Part shown: in pieces, positions 24,833-32,885 of the stretch | Layout: every line of letters begins with the position of its first letter | Position numbering within the stretch: position 1 is the first letter of the stretch | Assembly: GCA_963739975.1 (NCBI GenBank) | Contig: CAVUCK010000010.1 | Coordinates: forward strand, 129,511 to 193,510 | DNA: 64,000 bases | From: JALZMG01 sp963739975 | GTDB taxonomy: Bacteria > Actinomycetota > Acidimicrobiia > Acidimicrobiales > Ilumatobacteraceae | Reading direction: 5' to 3' | The notes under the pieces: generated by a model | What the model was told of the DNA's origin: nothing | What the model saw: only the letters and a program-made list of their open reading frames with translations | Databases searched by the model: none | Translations under genes and position numbers: made by a program

Positions 24833-26317
24833 GTGGCGCAGCTCATCGCCAGCCGCTACGAGGTTGGACCGTTGCTCGGATCCGGCGGGATGGCCAGGGT
24901 GGTGCGCGGGCGTGACACCCGCCTCGACCGTCCGGTGGCGATCAAGCTCGTGCCCGCCGACGCCATCGATCCCGTGGGTCGTGAGCGCTTCGGTCGCGAG
25001 GCCCGTTCGTCGGCCGGGTTCGCCCATCCGAACGCCGTCACGGCCTTCGATGCTGGCGAATCGGACGGGTTCTTGTACCTCGTCATGGAGCTGGTCGATG
25101 GTTCGTCGCTGGCCGAGCTGTTGGCGGACCAGGCCCCGCTGCCGATCGATCAGGCGCTGCACATCGAGGATTCGATCCTCGCCGCCCTGAGCGCGGCCCA
25201 TGCCGCCGGGATCGTGCACCGCGACGTGAAGCCGGGCAACGTGCTGCTCGGCGACCACGGCCGCGTGAAGCTGGCCGACTTCGGCATCGCCCGGCGGCTC
25301 GACGACCTGACGTCGGACCTGACGGGTGTCGGGCAGTTCATCGGCACTCCGAAGTACCTGGCTCCCGAGCAGATCGCCGGCGAGCCGGCGACGCCGGCGT
25401 CCGACATCTACGCCGCCGGCGTCGTGTTGTACGAGATGCTCGCCGGGGAGCCGCCGTTCGACGCGGCGACGCCGATGGAGCTGGCGTGGGCCCACCACCA
25501 CGCGCCGGTGCCCGACGTGCGGGTGCTGCGCCCCGACGTGCCGGGCCCGATCGTGGCGACCATCGCCACGGCGATGGCCAAGGAGCCGGGCGATCGCTTC
25601 GCGACCGCCGACGCGATGCGCCGGTCCCTGACCCACGCCGCGACACCGACCGGCGCGCTCCCGGCGACGGCGTTGCTCAGTGCACCGGTGCTCCCGCCGA
25701 CGGTCGTCGGCCCGGCGTCGGGCTTCGATGATGCCGACGATCCTCCGCCGTCGAGGCGCCGCTGGCTCTGGCTCGGCGCCCTCGCCGCACTCGTCGCACT
25801 CGTCGTCGGCGTCGTCGCCCTGGCCCGGGACGAGGGCGACACCGACCCGACGACCACCACGGTCGCACCAGGCACCGAGGTGCCAGCGACTACAGCCGCG
25901 CCGGCGACGACGGCTGCCCCGGCGACCACGCTCGCCCCGGTGACCACGGCTGCGCCGACGACGCCCACCCAGCCGGCAACGACGACACCGTCGACGGCCG
26001 CGCCGACGACGGCCACCGTGCCGCTCCTGCCGGACGTCCCGCTGTCCCTCAACGACCTCCTGATCGGCGGGACGGACGTCTTCGGGGAGCGCACCGACCA
26101 ACTGCTCGATGACGTGACCGGTGTCGGCGGCGACCCGGAGCGCGCCCGGCGCGTGTTGGAGCAAGCCGACGAGTGGGTGCAGGACGGCGAGCTCAACGCC
26201 GATGTCCTGCCCCTCCTGGATCAGCTGCTCGGCCCGCTGGCCGCCCAGGACCAGGACGCCAACAGCGGCCAGGGGAACGGGAACGGGAACGGGAACGGCG
26301 ACGGTGGCGACGACTAG
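24833..26317 (+). CDS. Membrane Ser/Thr protein kinase (PknB-like, short extracellular tail)
   Basis: 494 aa from GTG at 24833. Kinase domain at 5-265 with GSGGMARV, K38, HRD at 129-131 and DFG at 149-151, and APEQ in the activation segment. One transmembrane helix (about 311-331), then a Thr/Ala/Pro-rich linker, a short helical region (LNDLLIGGTDVFGERTDQLLDDV) and a Gly-Asn repeat tail encoded by repeated GGGAAC units. No PASTA domains, so it is not a PknB orthologue. Substrates unknown. A terminator-like hairpin follows. Confidence 0.88.
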   Translation: MAQLIASRYEVGPLLGSGGMARVVRGRDTRLDRPVAIKLVPADAIDPVGRERFGREARSSAGFAHPNAVTAFDAGESDGFLYLVMELVDGSSLAELLADQAPLPIDQALHIEDSILAALSAAHAAGIVHRDVKPGNVLLGDHGRVKLADFGIARRLDDLTSDLTGVGQFIGTPKYLAPEQIAGEPATPASDIYAAGVVLYEMLAGEPPFDAATPMELAWAHHHAPVPDVRVLRPDVPGPIVATIATAMAKEPGDRFATADAMRRSLTHAATPTGALPATALLSAPVLPPTVVGPASGFDDADDPPPSRRRWLWLGALAALVALVVGVVALARDEGDTDPTTTTVAPGTEVPATTAAPATTAAPATTLAPVTTAAPTTPTQPATTTPSTAAPTTATVPLLPDVPLSLNDLLIGGTDVFGERTDQLLDDVTGVGGDPERARRVLEQADEWVQDGELNADVLPLLDQLLGPLAAQDQDANSGQGNGNGNGNGDGGDD

Positions 26318-26339
26318 ATGACGCGCCGTGGCCAGCCCC

Positions 26340-26387
26340 GAACTGTGAGCCCAGGCAGCGGATCTCCGCCGTTCGCGCTCACCGTTC
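26340..26387. terminator. Hairpin after the second kinase gene
   Basis: GAACTGTGAGC (26340-26350) pairs with GCTCACCGTTC (26377-26387), one mismatch in 11 bp, around an inner stem GCGGA/TCCGC. It again has the TGTGAGC core seen at 3157 and 12996. Confidence 0.5.
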
Positions 26388-26446
26388 AAGCCGTCGGACG
26401 ATTGCGTCGCCGGGCCGCACGTCTCGTGCCGAGCGGACGGTGATCG

Positions 26447-26656
26447 GTGAACCCGCTCGGTGACGACCTGCTGGCGTGGCTGGTGCTGGCGCTCGGCGGG
26501 GCGCTGCTCGTCGGCAACGTCCTGGCCATCGTGCGGCCTCCCGGTCGCCCGGAGGAGGGCACGCTCGAGCGGGCGCCGATCGCCCGCAGCCTGGTGATGG
26601 CGGCCGTGGGGCTGGTGGCCACCATCTGGGCGCTCGCCTCCCTCATCGTCGGCTGA
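26447..26656 (+). CDS. Small two-helix membrane protein of unknown function
   Basis: 69 aa from GTG at 26447. Two hydrophobic segments (about 9-30 and 47-67) flank a charged loop PPGRPEEGTLERAPIARS. No family recognised. Its position just before the chaB-cta operon suggests a membrane or respiratory role, but that is only context. The preceding 129 bases contain a hairpin; the following 127 bases hold no gene. Confidence 0.6.
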   Translation: MNPLGDDLLAWLVLALGGALLVGNVLAIVRPPGRPEEGTLERAPIARSLVMAAVGLVATIWALASLIVG

Positions 26657-26783
26657 GAATCCGGGTGAGGTGAGCGATGAGCGGTCACCGACCGCTTCTC
26701 GCTCGCCTCGTCAGCGCCGCTCGTTTGCACCGTGCGCCGGCACGGGTACGACGACGCGGGTCGCCGATCAGGAGGTGCAACCG

Positions 26784-27164
26784 ATGGCCACGACCCGCAC
26801 GGAGGATCTGCCGGGGACGATCAAGCGATCGCCGGCAAAGGCCCAGCGGACCTACGCCGAGACGCTCGACTCGGCCCACGAGCAGTACGACTCCGAGGAG
26901 CGGGCCCACCGCACGGCGCTCGCCGCGCTGAAGCACACCTTCGAGAAGGTCGGTGACCACTGGGAGCCAAAGGCCGAGAAGGGACCGTCCGACGACCGGG
27001 CCGCCGCCGGCGGCCTCGGCCCCGAGGAGACGGCGGGCGGCGTCGACGAGCGTGGGCACTCGAAACAGGAGCTGTACGACCGGGCCAAGCGGTTGGGCGT
27101 GAAGGGTCGGTCCTCGATGACCAAGCACGAGCTGGCCGTCGCCATCGCCCGCCAGCAAGACTGA
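26784..27164 (+). CDS. chaB: ChaB family protein with C-terminal Rho_N-like domain
   Basis: 126 aa; ATG at 26784 with AGGAGG 9 bases before it. N-terminal ChaB domain (LPGTIKRSPAKAQRTYAETL, HTFEKVGDHWEPK, residues about 8-65); the last 40 aa (SKQELYDRAKRLGVKGRSSM) look like a Rho N-terminal/SAP-like nucleic-acid-binding helix pair. ChaB was named as a cation-transport regulator in E. coli, but its biochemical role is uncertain. It ends 4 bases before ctaC, so it is very likely co-transcribed with the oxidase genes. Confidence 0.82.
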   Translation: MATTRTEDLPGTIKRSPAKAQRTYAETLDSAHEQYDSEERAHRTALAALKHTFEKVGDHWEPKAEKGPSDDRAAAGGLGPEETAGGVDERGHSKQELYDRAKRLGVKGRSSMTKHELAVAIARQQD

Positions 27165-27168
27165 CGGC

Positions 27169-28122
27169 GTGCCGCAGTCCGCGCCCGGATCGCTGGATCC
27201 GAGCGGCCCGGCGGCAGGTGACATCGCCGGGTTGTGGTGGCTGCTGCTCGGGGGAGGGACGGCCGTCTTCCTGCTCGTCGTCGCCCTGCTCGTCATCCCG
27301 ATGCTGCAGCGGCGGCGCGGTGGGACCGACCAGCCCGATGACGGCCACCGCGCCGAGGTACCGCCGCGACTGGCCAACCGGTTGATCATCGGGCTCGGCA
27401 TCGTGATGACGGGCGCTCTGCTCGTCGTCGTGCTGGTCGTCAGCGTGGCGACGATGCGTGACGTGTCACGCGCTGCGCCGGCGGGAAGCGTGCGCATCGA
27501 CGTCGTCGGCTACCAGTTCTGGTGGTCCGTGCGCTATCCGGAGGCCGACGTGACCGTGGCCAACGAGCTGCACATCCCGGTCGGTGAGCCGGTCGAGGTG
27601 CGACTCACGTCGGCCGACGTGATCCACAGCTTCTGGGCGCCGGAGCTGCACGGCAAGCTCGACCTCCTCCCCGACGGCACCAACACGTTGGTCATCGAGG
27701 CCGACCGGCCCGGCGTGTACGGCGGCGAGTGCGCCGAGTTCTGCGGGATCCAGCACACCAACATGGGATTCCTCGTGATCGCCGAGCCGCCGGACGACTT
27801 CGCCGCATGGCTCGCCGCGCAGCAGCAACCGGCGGTGCAGGCGGCCGGCGAGGGTGCGGCGCTGTTCCGGTCCGAGGGGTGCGCCGAGTGCCACGTCATC
27901 GAGGGTGTGACCGCAGCGTCGGCCGCACAGCCCGGCCCTGACCTGACGCACTTGTCGTCGCGCCAGACGATCGCCTCAGACACGCTGGAGAACACGGCCG
28001 CCAACCTCACGGAGTGGCTGCGCGATCCGTCGGCTGTCAAGCCGGGCACGACGATGCCGACACCCGACCTCACGACCGAGCAGATCGAGCAACTCGTCGA
28101 GTACCTGGGGTCGCTCGAGTGA
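27169..28122 (+). CDS. ctaC: Cytochrome c oxidase subunit II with fused cytochrome c domain (caa3-type)
   Basis: 317 aa from GTG at 27169. Two N-terminal transmembrane helices (about 20-44 and 66-92), the aromatic strand VGYQFWWSV, then the cupredoxin domain with CuA ligands: His in VIHSFWAPE, C188 and C192 in ECAEFCGIQHTNM, H196 and M199. A cytochrome c domain follows (haem motif C238-A-E-C-H242, Met in GTTMPTPD). This is the caa3 arrangement, in which electrons can enter without a separate cytochrome c. The precursor lacks an obvious cleavable signal. Confidence 0.95.
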   Translation: MPQSAPGSLDPSGPAAGDIAGLWWLLLGGGTAVFLLVVALLVIPMLQRRRGGTDQPDDGHRAEVPPRLANRLIIGLGIVMTGALLVVVLVVSVATMRDVSRAAPAGSVRIDVVGYQFWWSVRYPEADVTVANELHIPVGEPVEVRLTSADVIHSFWAPELHGKLDLLPDGTNTLVIEADRPGVYGGECAEFCGIQHTNMGFLVIAEPPDDFAAWLAAQQQPAVQAAGEGAALFRSEGCAECHVIEGVTAASAAQPGPDLTHLSSRQTIASDTLENTAANLTEWLRDPSAVKPGTTMPTPDLTTEQIEQLVEYLGSLE

Positions 28123-28138
28123 CCGAACGGGGGGCTGC

Positions 28139-30691
28139 GTGAGCGACCAGGCGCCGGAGCGGTCGGCCGACACGCCGGCCGTCCACGAGCCGGAGGAGAC
28201 GTCCGAGCGGCTGGCCCGGCTGTGGGACGATCCGCCAGGCCTGCGCGGGCGGTTCATGGCGGTCCAGAACGACGTCATCGGCAAGCGCCTCCTCTACACC
28301 GGGTTCTTCTTCCTGCTCCTCGGCGGCAGCGTCGACTCGCTGGTGATGCGCCTGCAGCTGGCGTTCCCGGAGAACGACTTCATCAGCCCCGAGCTGTACA
28401 ACGAGATGTTCACCAACCACGGCTCGGTGACGATGTTCCTGGTGATCCTGCCGATCACCGAGGGCTTCACGATCCTGCTGTTGCCGTTCCTGCTCGGCAC
28501 CCGCGAGATGCCGTTCCCCCGCCTGGGCGCCTACAGCTTCTTCACGTTCCTGATGGGCGGGCTCTTCTACTACAGCGGCACGCTGTTCAGCGCCGTGCCC
28601 AACGCCGGGTGGTTCGCCTACACCCCGCTCAGCCTGCTGCAGTACTCGCCGGACCTGAACCTCGACTTCTGGGTGCTCGGGCTCTCCGTCGCCGAGGTGG
28701 CGGCCATCGCCGCCGGCATCGAGATCGTCATCAGCATCCTCAAGTTCCGGGCCCCTGGGATGACGCTGTCGCGGCTGCCGCTGTTCGCCTGGGCGATGCT
28801 CGTCACGGCGTTCATGATCATCTTCGCCTTCACGACGCTGGTCGTCGGCAGCCTGCTGCTCGAACTGAGCCGCAGCTTCGACTTCAAGTTCTTCGAGCCC
28901 GACGTCGGTGGCAGCTCGCTGCTGTGGCAGCACCTGTTCTGGATCTTCGGGCACCCGGAGGTGTACATCCAGTTCCTGCCGGCCGCCGGCGCGGTGTCGA
29001 TGATCCTGCCGGTGTTCGCCCGGCGCCGCCTGGCCGGCTACGGATGGGTCGTCGCCGCCTTCGTCGCCATCGGGTTCATGTCGTTCGCGCTGTGGGCGCA
29101 CCACATGTTCGCCGTCGGGCTGTCGCCCGTCGTCGCCAGCTTCTTCTCCGCCGCCAGCATCGCCATCGGCATCCCCGCCGGCGTCCAGATCTTTTCGTGG
29201 CTGGCCACCCTGTGGGCCGGCCGGCCGGTGTGGAAGACGCCGTTGCTCTTCGTCGTCGGGTTCCTCGTCACGTTCGTCATTGGCGGGATCACCGGGATCA
29301 TGGTGGCGTCGGCGCCGTTCGACCTGCAGGCCCACGACTCGTACTTCGTCGTCGGCCACCTGCACTACGTGCTGATCGGCGGGGTCGCCTTCCCGATCTT
29401 CGCTGCCGCGTACTACTGGCTCCCGAAGTTCAGCGGTCGGCTGCTCAACGAGCGTCTCGGCAAGTGGAACTTCTGGTTGATGTTCGTCGGGCTCAACCTG
29501 GCCTTCTTCCCGATGCACATCGTCGGGCTGCTCGGCATGCCGCGGCGGGTGTACACGTACGAGGACGAATCCGGCTGGTGGATCTACAACCTCCTGTCGA
29601 CCATCGGCGCGTTCGTGCTGTTCAGCGGGATCCTCGTGTTCATCCTCAACCTGCTGTACAGCAGGTACCGCGGCCAGGTGGCGGGGGACAACCCGTGGGG
29701 CGCCGACACGCTGGAGTGGTCGGTCGCCTCGCCGCCGCCCAACCAGGGCTTCTCGATCCCGCCGATCGTGCACAGCCGTCACCCGCTGTGGGACCAGCAG
29801 GACCTGCACAGCGGTGAGCCGCGCGTGCGCAACCTGCTGGGCGCGCTGTCGCGATGGCCGCTGACGTGGCGAGCGGCGCTCGTCACGGGCGTCAACGACG
29901 GTCAGCCGGAGGAGGTCATCCGGGTCTCCGGCCCGTCGATCTGGCCGTTCGTTGCGGCCTGCGGCACGGTGCTGCTGTTCATCGGCGAGATGATCCACCG
30001 CATCGAGGTCATCGCCCTGTCGGCGGCGGTGATCATCGGCGCCGTCATCATGTGGAACCGACCCGAGCCCGTGTCGACGACGGACGAGGAGGAGGACGAG
30101 TTCGAGCGGGAGCATGGCATCTCCGTGCGGGTGGACGGCGGCCGCACGCTGGCCACGTGGGGCATGGGGATGTCGCTGCTCGTCGCCGGCGTCGCCTTCA
30201 GCACGCTGCTGCTGTCCTACTTCTACCTGCGCATCGAGAACCCCAGCTGGCCGCCGGAGGGCGTCGCCGACCCAGCGTTGGGTCCGGCGGTCATCGCCGC
30301 CGTCGCCGTGTGCGTCAGCGCGCTGTCCGTGCGGCGGGCCCACCGCGGGATCAGCGACGGATCGACGGTCGCCCTGCGCAACGGACTCGTCGGTGCCGGA
30401 GTGCTGACGGTGGTCGCCGGTGCGCTGCAGGTCTACGACCTGACGACGCTGGACTTCAGCGCCCAGGACCACGCCTACGGTTCGATCTTCTACCTGCTCG
30501 CCGGGTTCCTGCTGACGCTCGCCCTGATCGGGCTCGTCATCCTTGCCGTCGTGCTCGGCGGCGTGGCGAAGGGGCACTTCTCGCCCCGCCGCCACGCCGC
30601 GGTCACGAACACCGGCCGGTACTGGTCGGCGTTCACGGCGATGTGGGTGCTCGGCTCGGCGACCCTGTACCTCGTCCCGCGGGTCGTGTGA
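28139..30691 (+). CDS. ctaD: Cytochrome c oxidase subunit I fused to subunit III-like domain
   Basis: 850 aa from GTG. Residues about 1-570 are a haem-copper oxidase subunit I: TNHGSVTMF (haem a His), WIFGHPEVYIQFLP (CuB His and crosslinked Tyr), FALWAHHMF (CuB His pair), DSYFVVGHLHYVLIGG (haem a3 and a His). A linker (DEEEDEFEREHG) leads to a C-terminal subunit III-like part (about 680-850, five hydrophobic segments, LLLSYFYLRIENPSWP). Fused I-III subunits occur in other aa3/caa3 oxidases. It reduces O2 to water and pumps protons. Its stop overlaps the next start (GTGA). Confidence 0.95.
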   Translation: MSDQAPERSADTPAVHEPEETSERLARLWDDPPGLRGRFMAVQNDVIGKRLLYTGFFFLLLGGSVDSLVMRLQLAFPENDFISPELYNEMFTNHGSVTMFLVILPITEGFTILLLPFLLGTREMPFPRLGAYSFFTFLMGGLFYYSGTLFSAVPNAGWFAYTPLSLLQYSPDLNLDFWVLGLSVAEVAAIAAGIEIVISILKFRAPGMTLSRLPLFAWAMLVTAFMIIFAFTTLVVGSLLLELSRSFDFKFFEPDVGGSSLLWQHLFWIFGHPEVYIQFLPAAGAVSMILPVFARRRLAGYGWVVAAFVAIGFMSFALWAHHMFAVGLSPVVASFFSAASIAIGIPAGVQIFSWLATLWAGRPVWKTPLLFVVGFLVTFVIGGITGIMVASAPFDLQAHDSYFVVGHLHYVLIGGVAFPIFAAAYYWLPKFSGRLLNERLGKWNFWLMFVGLNLAFFPMHIVGLLGMPRRVYTYEDESGWWIYNLLSTIGAFVLFSGILVFILNLLYSRYRGQVAGDNPWGADTLEWSVASPPPNQGFSIPPIVHSRHPLWDQQDLHSGEPRVRNLLGALSRWPLTWRAALVTGVNDGQPEEVIRVSGPSIWPFVAACGTVLLFIGEMIHRIEVIALSAAVIIGAVIMWNRPEPVSTTDEEEDEFEREHGISVRVDGGRTLATWGMGMSLLVAGVAFSTLLLSYFYLRIENPSWPPEGVADPALGPAVIAAVAVCVSALSVRRAHRGISDGSTVALRNGLVGAGVLTVVAGALQVYDLTTLDFSAQDHAYGSIFYLLAGFLLTLALIGLVILAVVLGGVAKGHFSPRRHAAVTNTGRYWSAFTAMWVLGSATLYLVPRVV

Positions 30692-31095
30692 GCGCGTTGC
30701 GTCGGCTCGGGTCCCCGTGGGCGGTCCTCCTCGCCGGGCCGGTGGTCGGCATCACCTACTTCTGGGTCGTCTACCTGCTGGCCGAAGCGAGCTGCTCCGG
30801 CGATCTGGCACTGCTCGGCACGGCCACGCTGCGCACGACCGTCCTCGCCTCGACGGCGGGCACCGTGGCCGTGCTCGCCGCCTATGCCTGGCGGGCCCGC
30901 CGACTGTGGGCATCGCCGGAATCGGCAGACGTCGGAGCCGGCGGGGTCGGTGCGGGCGACGGCGCCGACGACCGCCTGCAGAACCGCCGGTTCCTGCTGG
31001 TCACCGGATCGATGTTGCTGGCGATGTTCGCGGTGTTCGCACTGTTCATGGTGGCGCCCGTCGTCAGCGGATCATTGTGCGCGGCGCCGTCGTGA
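30688..31095 (+). CDS. Small membrane protein of the cytochrome oxidase operon
   Basis: 135 aa from GTG at 30688. Three to four hydrophobic segments (about 10-32, 44-64, 97-127) with an acidic Gly-rich loop (ESADVGAGGVGAGDGADD). No named family recognised. It overlaps the oxidase gene before it and the ctaG gene after it by 4 bases each, so it is coupled to both and may be an accessory or assembly subunit of the caa3 oxidase. Two Cys (SCSG, SLCAAP) near membrane ends are possible metal or disulfide residues. Confidence 0.72.
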   Translation: MSALRRLGSPWAVLLAGPVVGITYFWVVYLLAEASCSGDLALLGTATLRTTVLASTAGTVAVLAAYAWRARRLWASPESADVGAGGVGAGDGADDRLQNRRFLLVTGSMLLAMFAVFALFMVAPVVSGSLCAAPS

Positions 31096-32000
31096 TCGGC
31101 CACGACGGGCCGATCGTCCCGGCCGAGGCATGGACGTCCTGGAACCTGGACCCACTGATCTGGAGCGCGCTGGTCGTCGCTGGCGGCGGGTATTGGTGGG
31201 CATCGGCCCGCTGCCGGAGGACGGACCCGTGGCCGGCCCGTTGGTTCGCCGCCGGCCTGGCGGTGGCCGCCGTGGCGTTGTTGTCGCCGCTCGACGCGAT
31301 GAGCGCATCGTTGGGCTCGGCACACATGGTCCAGCACGTGCTGCTGACGATGGTGGCGGTGCCGCTCATCGTGCTCGGCGCGCCGGTGCGAACGATGTCC
31401 CGGGCACTTCCGCGCGCCGGGCGGCGGCGGCTCGGCCGATGGCGGGCCGGCCGCATCGCCCGATCGGCCTCGGACGCGATCGCCGACCCCGTCCTCACCG
31501 CTGGCGTCTTCGTGGTCGTGCTGTGGGTCTGGCACGCCCGTGGCCCCTACCAGGCGGCGTTGGAGAGCGACCTGCTGCACGGCATCGAGCACGCCACGTT
31601 CTTCCTCGCCGCCTTGGCATCGTGGGCAGCGATCCTGCCCGTCCGCCGGCGCCGCGGGAGGTCGGGCATCGGTGTGCTGGTGCTGTTCGGGCTGTCCGTG
31701 CAATGCGGGCTGCTCGGTGCGCTGCTGACGTTCGCCACCGAGCCCTGGTACCCGGCCTACGAGTCGACGACCGCCGCCTGGGGCCTGTCCCCACTCGCCG
31801 ACCAGCAGCTGTCGGGGGTGATCATGTGGGTGCCGGCCGGCGGCATCTACCTGGTCGCCGCGCTGCTCCTGCTGCGTGCGTGGCTCGGCCTCGGCGACGT
31901 TGCGTCACCCCAGGTGCCTCGTCGCGGCGCGCTGGCAGCACGTGGTGCAGCCGGGCGCGGTTGTAGCGCTGGGCGACGATGCACGGGCCGTTGGCGATGA
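31092..32000 (+). CDS. ctaG: CtaG-like cytochrome c oxidase assembly factor (caa3-type)
   Basis: 302 aa from GTG at 31092. Seven or so hydrophobic segments and the family signature HMVQHVLLTMVAVPLIVLG, LWVWHARGPYQAAL, GIEHATFFLAALASW, LADQQLSGVIMWVP, matching the caa3_CtaG family that helps copper insertion into the oxidase. It is coupled to the preceding gene. The end is odd: after LLLLRAWLGLGD the last 40 aa are Arg/Gly-rich and overlap a gene on the other strand by 179 bases, so the natural stop may lie near 31900 and have been lost. Confidence 0.85.
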   Translation: MIGHDGPIVPAEAWTSWNLDPLIWSALVVAGGGYWWASARCRRTDPWPARWFAAGLAVAAVALLSPLDAMSASLGSAHMVQHVLLTMVAVPLIVLGAPVRTMSRALPRAGRRRLGRWRAGRIARSASDAIADPVLTAGVFVVVLWVWHARGPYQAALESDLLHGIEHATFFLAALASWAAILPVRRRRGRSGIGVLVLFGLSVQCGLLGALLTFATEPWYPAYESTTAAWGLSPLADQQLSGVIMWVPAGGIYLVAALLLLRAWLGLGDVASPQVPRRGALAARGAAGRGCSAGRRCTGRWR

Positions 32001-32373
32001 CGGCGATCGTGGCCAGCGCGATCAGCGTCGGAGCCGGTGACCACAACGCGAACAACGGCACGATCGCCAGGCTCCCCCAGTGGGCAACCTCGGCCCGCCG
32101 GGTCTCGGTCTCCAACCGCCGGAGCGCCCCGGGGTCGCGCACCGCGAGGTGCCGCTTGTCGAGGCCACCCGGGAACAGGGTCGCCGCATCAGGCAGGTGG
32201 GCCTTCCACCGGCGGACGCCGAGCGGTTCGTACCTCCCGCCGCCGCGCTCCCACATCCGAAGGCGAGTGATCGGGCCGTCGTGGTCGAACGTCGTCGTCG
32301 GGAGCAGGTGGGCGAGCACGCTGACCGCGACGGTCCACAGCGACCAGGCGGTCACGACCTGCACGACGCTCAC
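31822..32373 (-). CDS. Glycosyl-4,4'-diaponeurosporenoate acyltransferase-like membrane protein
   Basis: 183 aa from GTG at 32371-32373. Key segments are RRWKAHLPDAATLFPGGLDKRHL, RRLETETRRAEVAHW and GPCIVAQRYNRARL, which are the conserved parts of the CrtO-like acyltransferase family; membrane helices lie near the N-terminus and about 110-140. The family acylates a glycosylated carotenoid in staphyloxanthin synthesis, but relatives in actinobacteria lack that pathway and no carotenoid genes are visible here, so the substrate is unknown. The C-terminal 35 aa are Arg-rich and overlap ctaG. Confidence 0.68.
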   Translation of the reverse strand: MSVVQVVTAWSLWTVAVSVLAHLLPTTTFDHDGPITRLRMWERGGGRYEPLGVRRWKAHLPDAATLFPGGLDKRHLAVRDPGALRRLETETRRAEVAHWGSLAIVPLFALWSPAPTLIALATIAVIANGPCIVAQRYNRARLHHVLPARRDEAPGVTQRRRGRATHAAGAARRPGRCRRPAPT

Positions 32374-32422
32374 AGGAGCCTGATCGTAGAGCCGGGCGAA
32401 TGGGTGCTGACAGACTCCGGCG

Positions 32423-32851
32423 GTGACATGGGCGCTGGACGGGGAGGCGTTGCGCGGTCGTGTCGCCGTCGTCGCGGGAGCGACGCGCGGGGCCGGACGC
32501 GGCATGGCCGTGGCCCTCGGTGAGGCCGGCGCGACGGTCATCTGCACCGGGCGCAGCAGCGTTCGCGGGCGCGGCGGCTCGGACTACGACCGGCCGGAGA
32601 CCATCGAGGAGACGGCCGACCTGGTGACCGCCGCCGGCGGTCGCGGCACCGCGTTGCACGTCGACCGCCTCCGAGTCGCCGCGTTACGCCGGGCGGGCCG
32701 TCGCTGCGCGCTGGCCGCCGATCCCGGCCGGTCGCGGTGGAACCAGCAGTCGGTCACGTCGGCCGAGCTGGCGCGGGAGTACGGCGTCACCGACATCGAC
32801 GGCGCCCAGCCCGACAGCTGGGCCCGCACTCTGAGCGACCAGCCGGGTTGA
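32423..32851 (+). pseudogene. Short-chain dehydrogenase with internal deletion
   Basis: 142 aa. The N-terminus is a good SDR Rossmann start (VAVVAGATRGAGRGMAVAL, then SDYDRPETIEETADLV), and the last 35 aa (WNQQSVTSAELAREYGV, DIDGAQPD) match the C-terminal end of the same subfamily. The middle, with the NNAG strand and the catalytic Ser-Tyr-Lys, is missing: about 120-150 residues are lost with the frame kept. It cannot bind and reduce substrate as an SDR. The stop codon overlaps the promoter of the next gene. Confidence 0.75.
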
Positions 32852-32879
32852 CTTCAAGTTTACTTGAACTCGTAGCGTG
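32848..32879 (+). promoter_or_regulatory. MerR/SoxR-type promoter with operator dyad, leaderless start
   Basis: TTGACT (32848-32853) and TAGCGT (32873-32878) are separated by 19 bases, the overlong spacing typical of MerR-family promoters. The spacer holds a perfect dyad TTCAAG-TTTA-CTTGAA (32853-32868), close to the SoxR box core. The next gene's ATG begins 7 bases after the -10, so the mRNA is probably leaderless. No merR gene is nearby. Confidence 0.6.
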
Positions 32880-32885
32880 GCTCCC

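Noticed and set aside
28070..30595. 841-aa minus-strand frame across the oxidase gene
   Set aside because: Rich in His, Arg and Gln with no family pattern; the plus strand has an unmistakable cytochrome oxidase.
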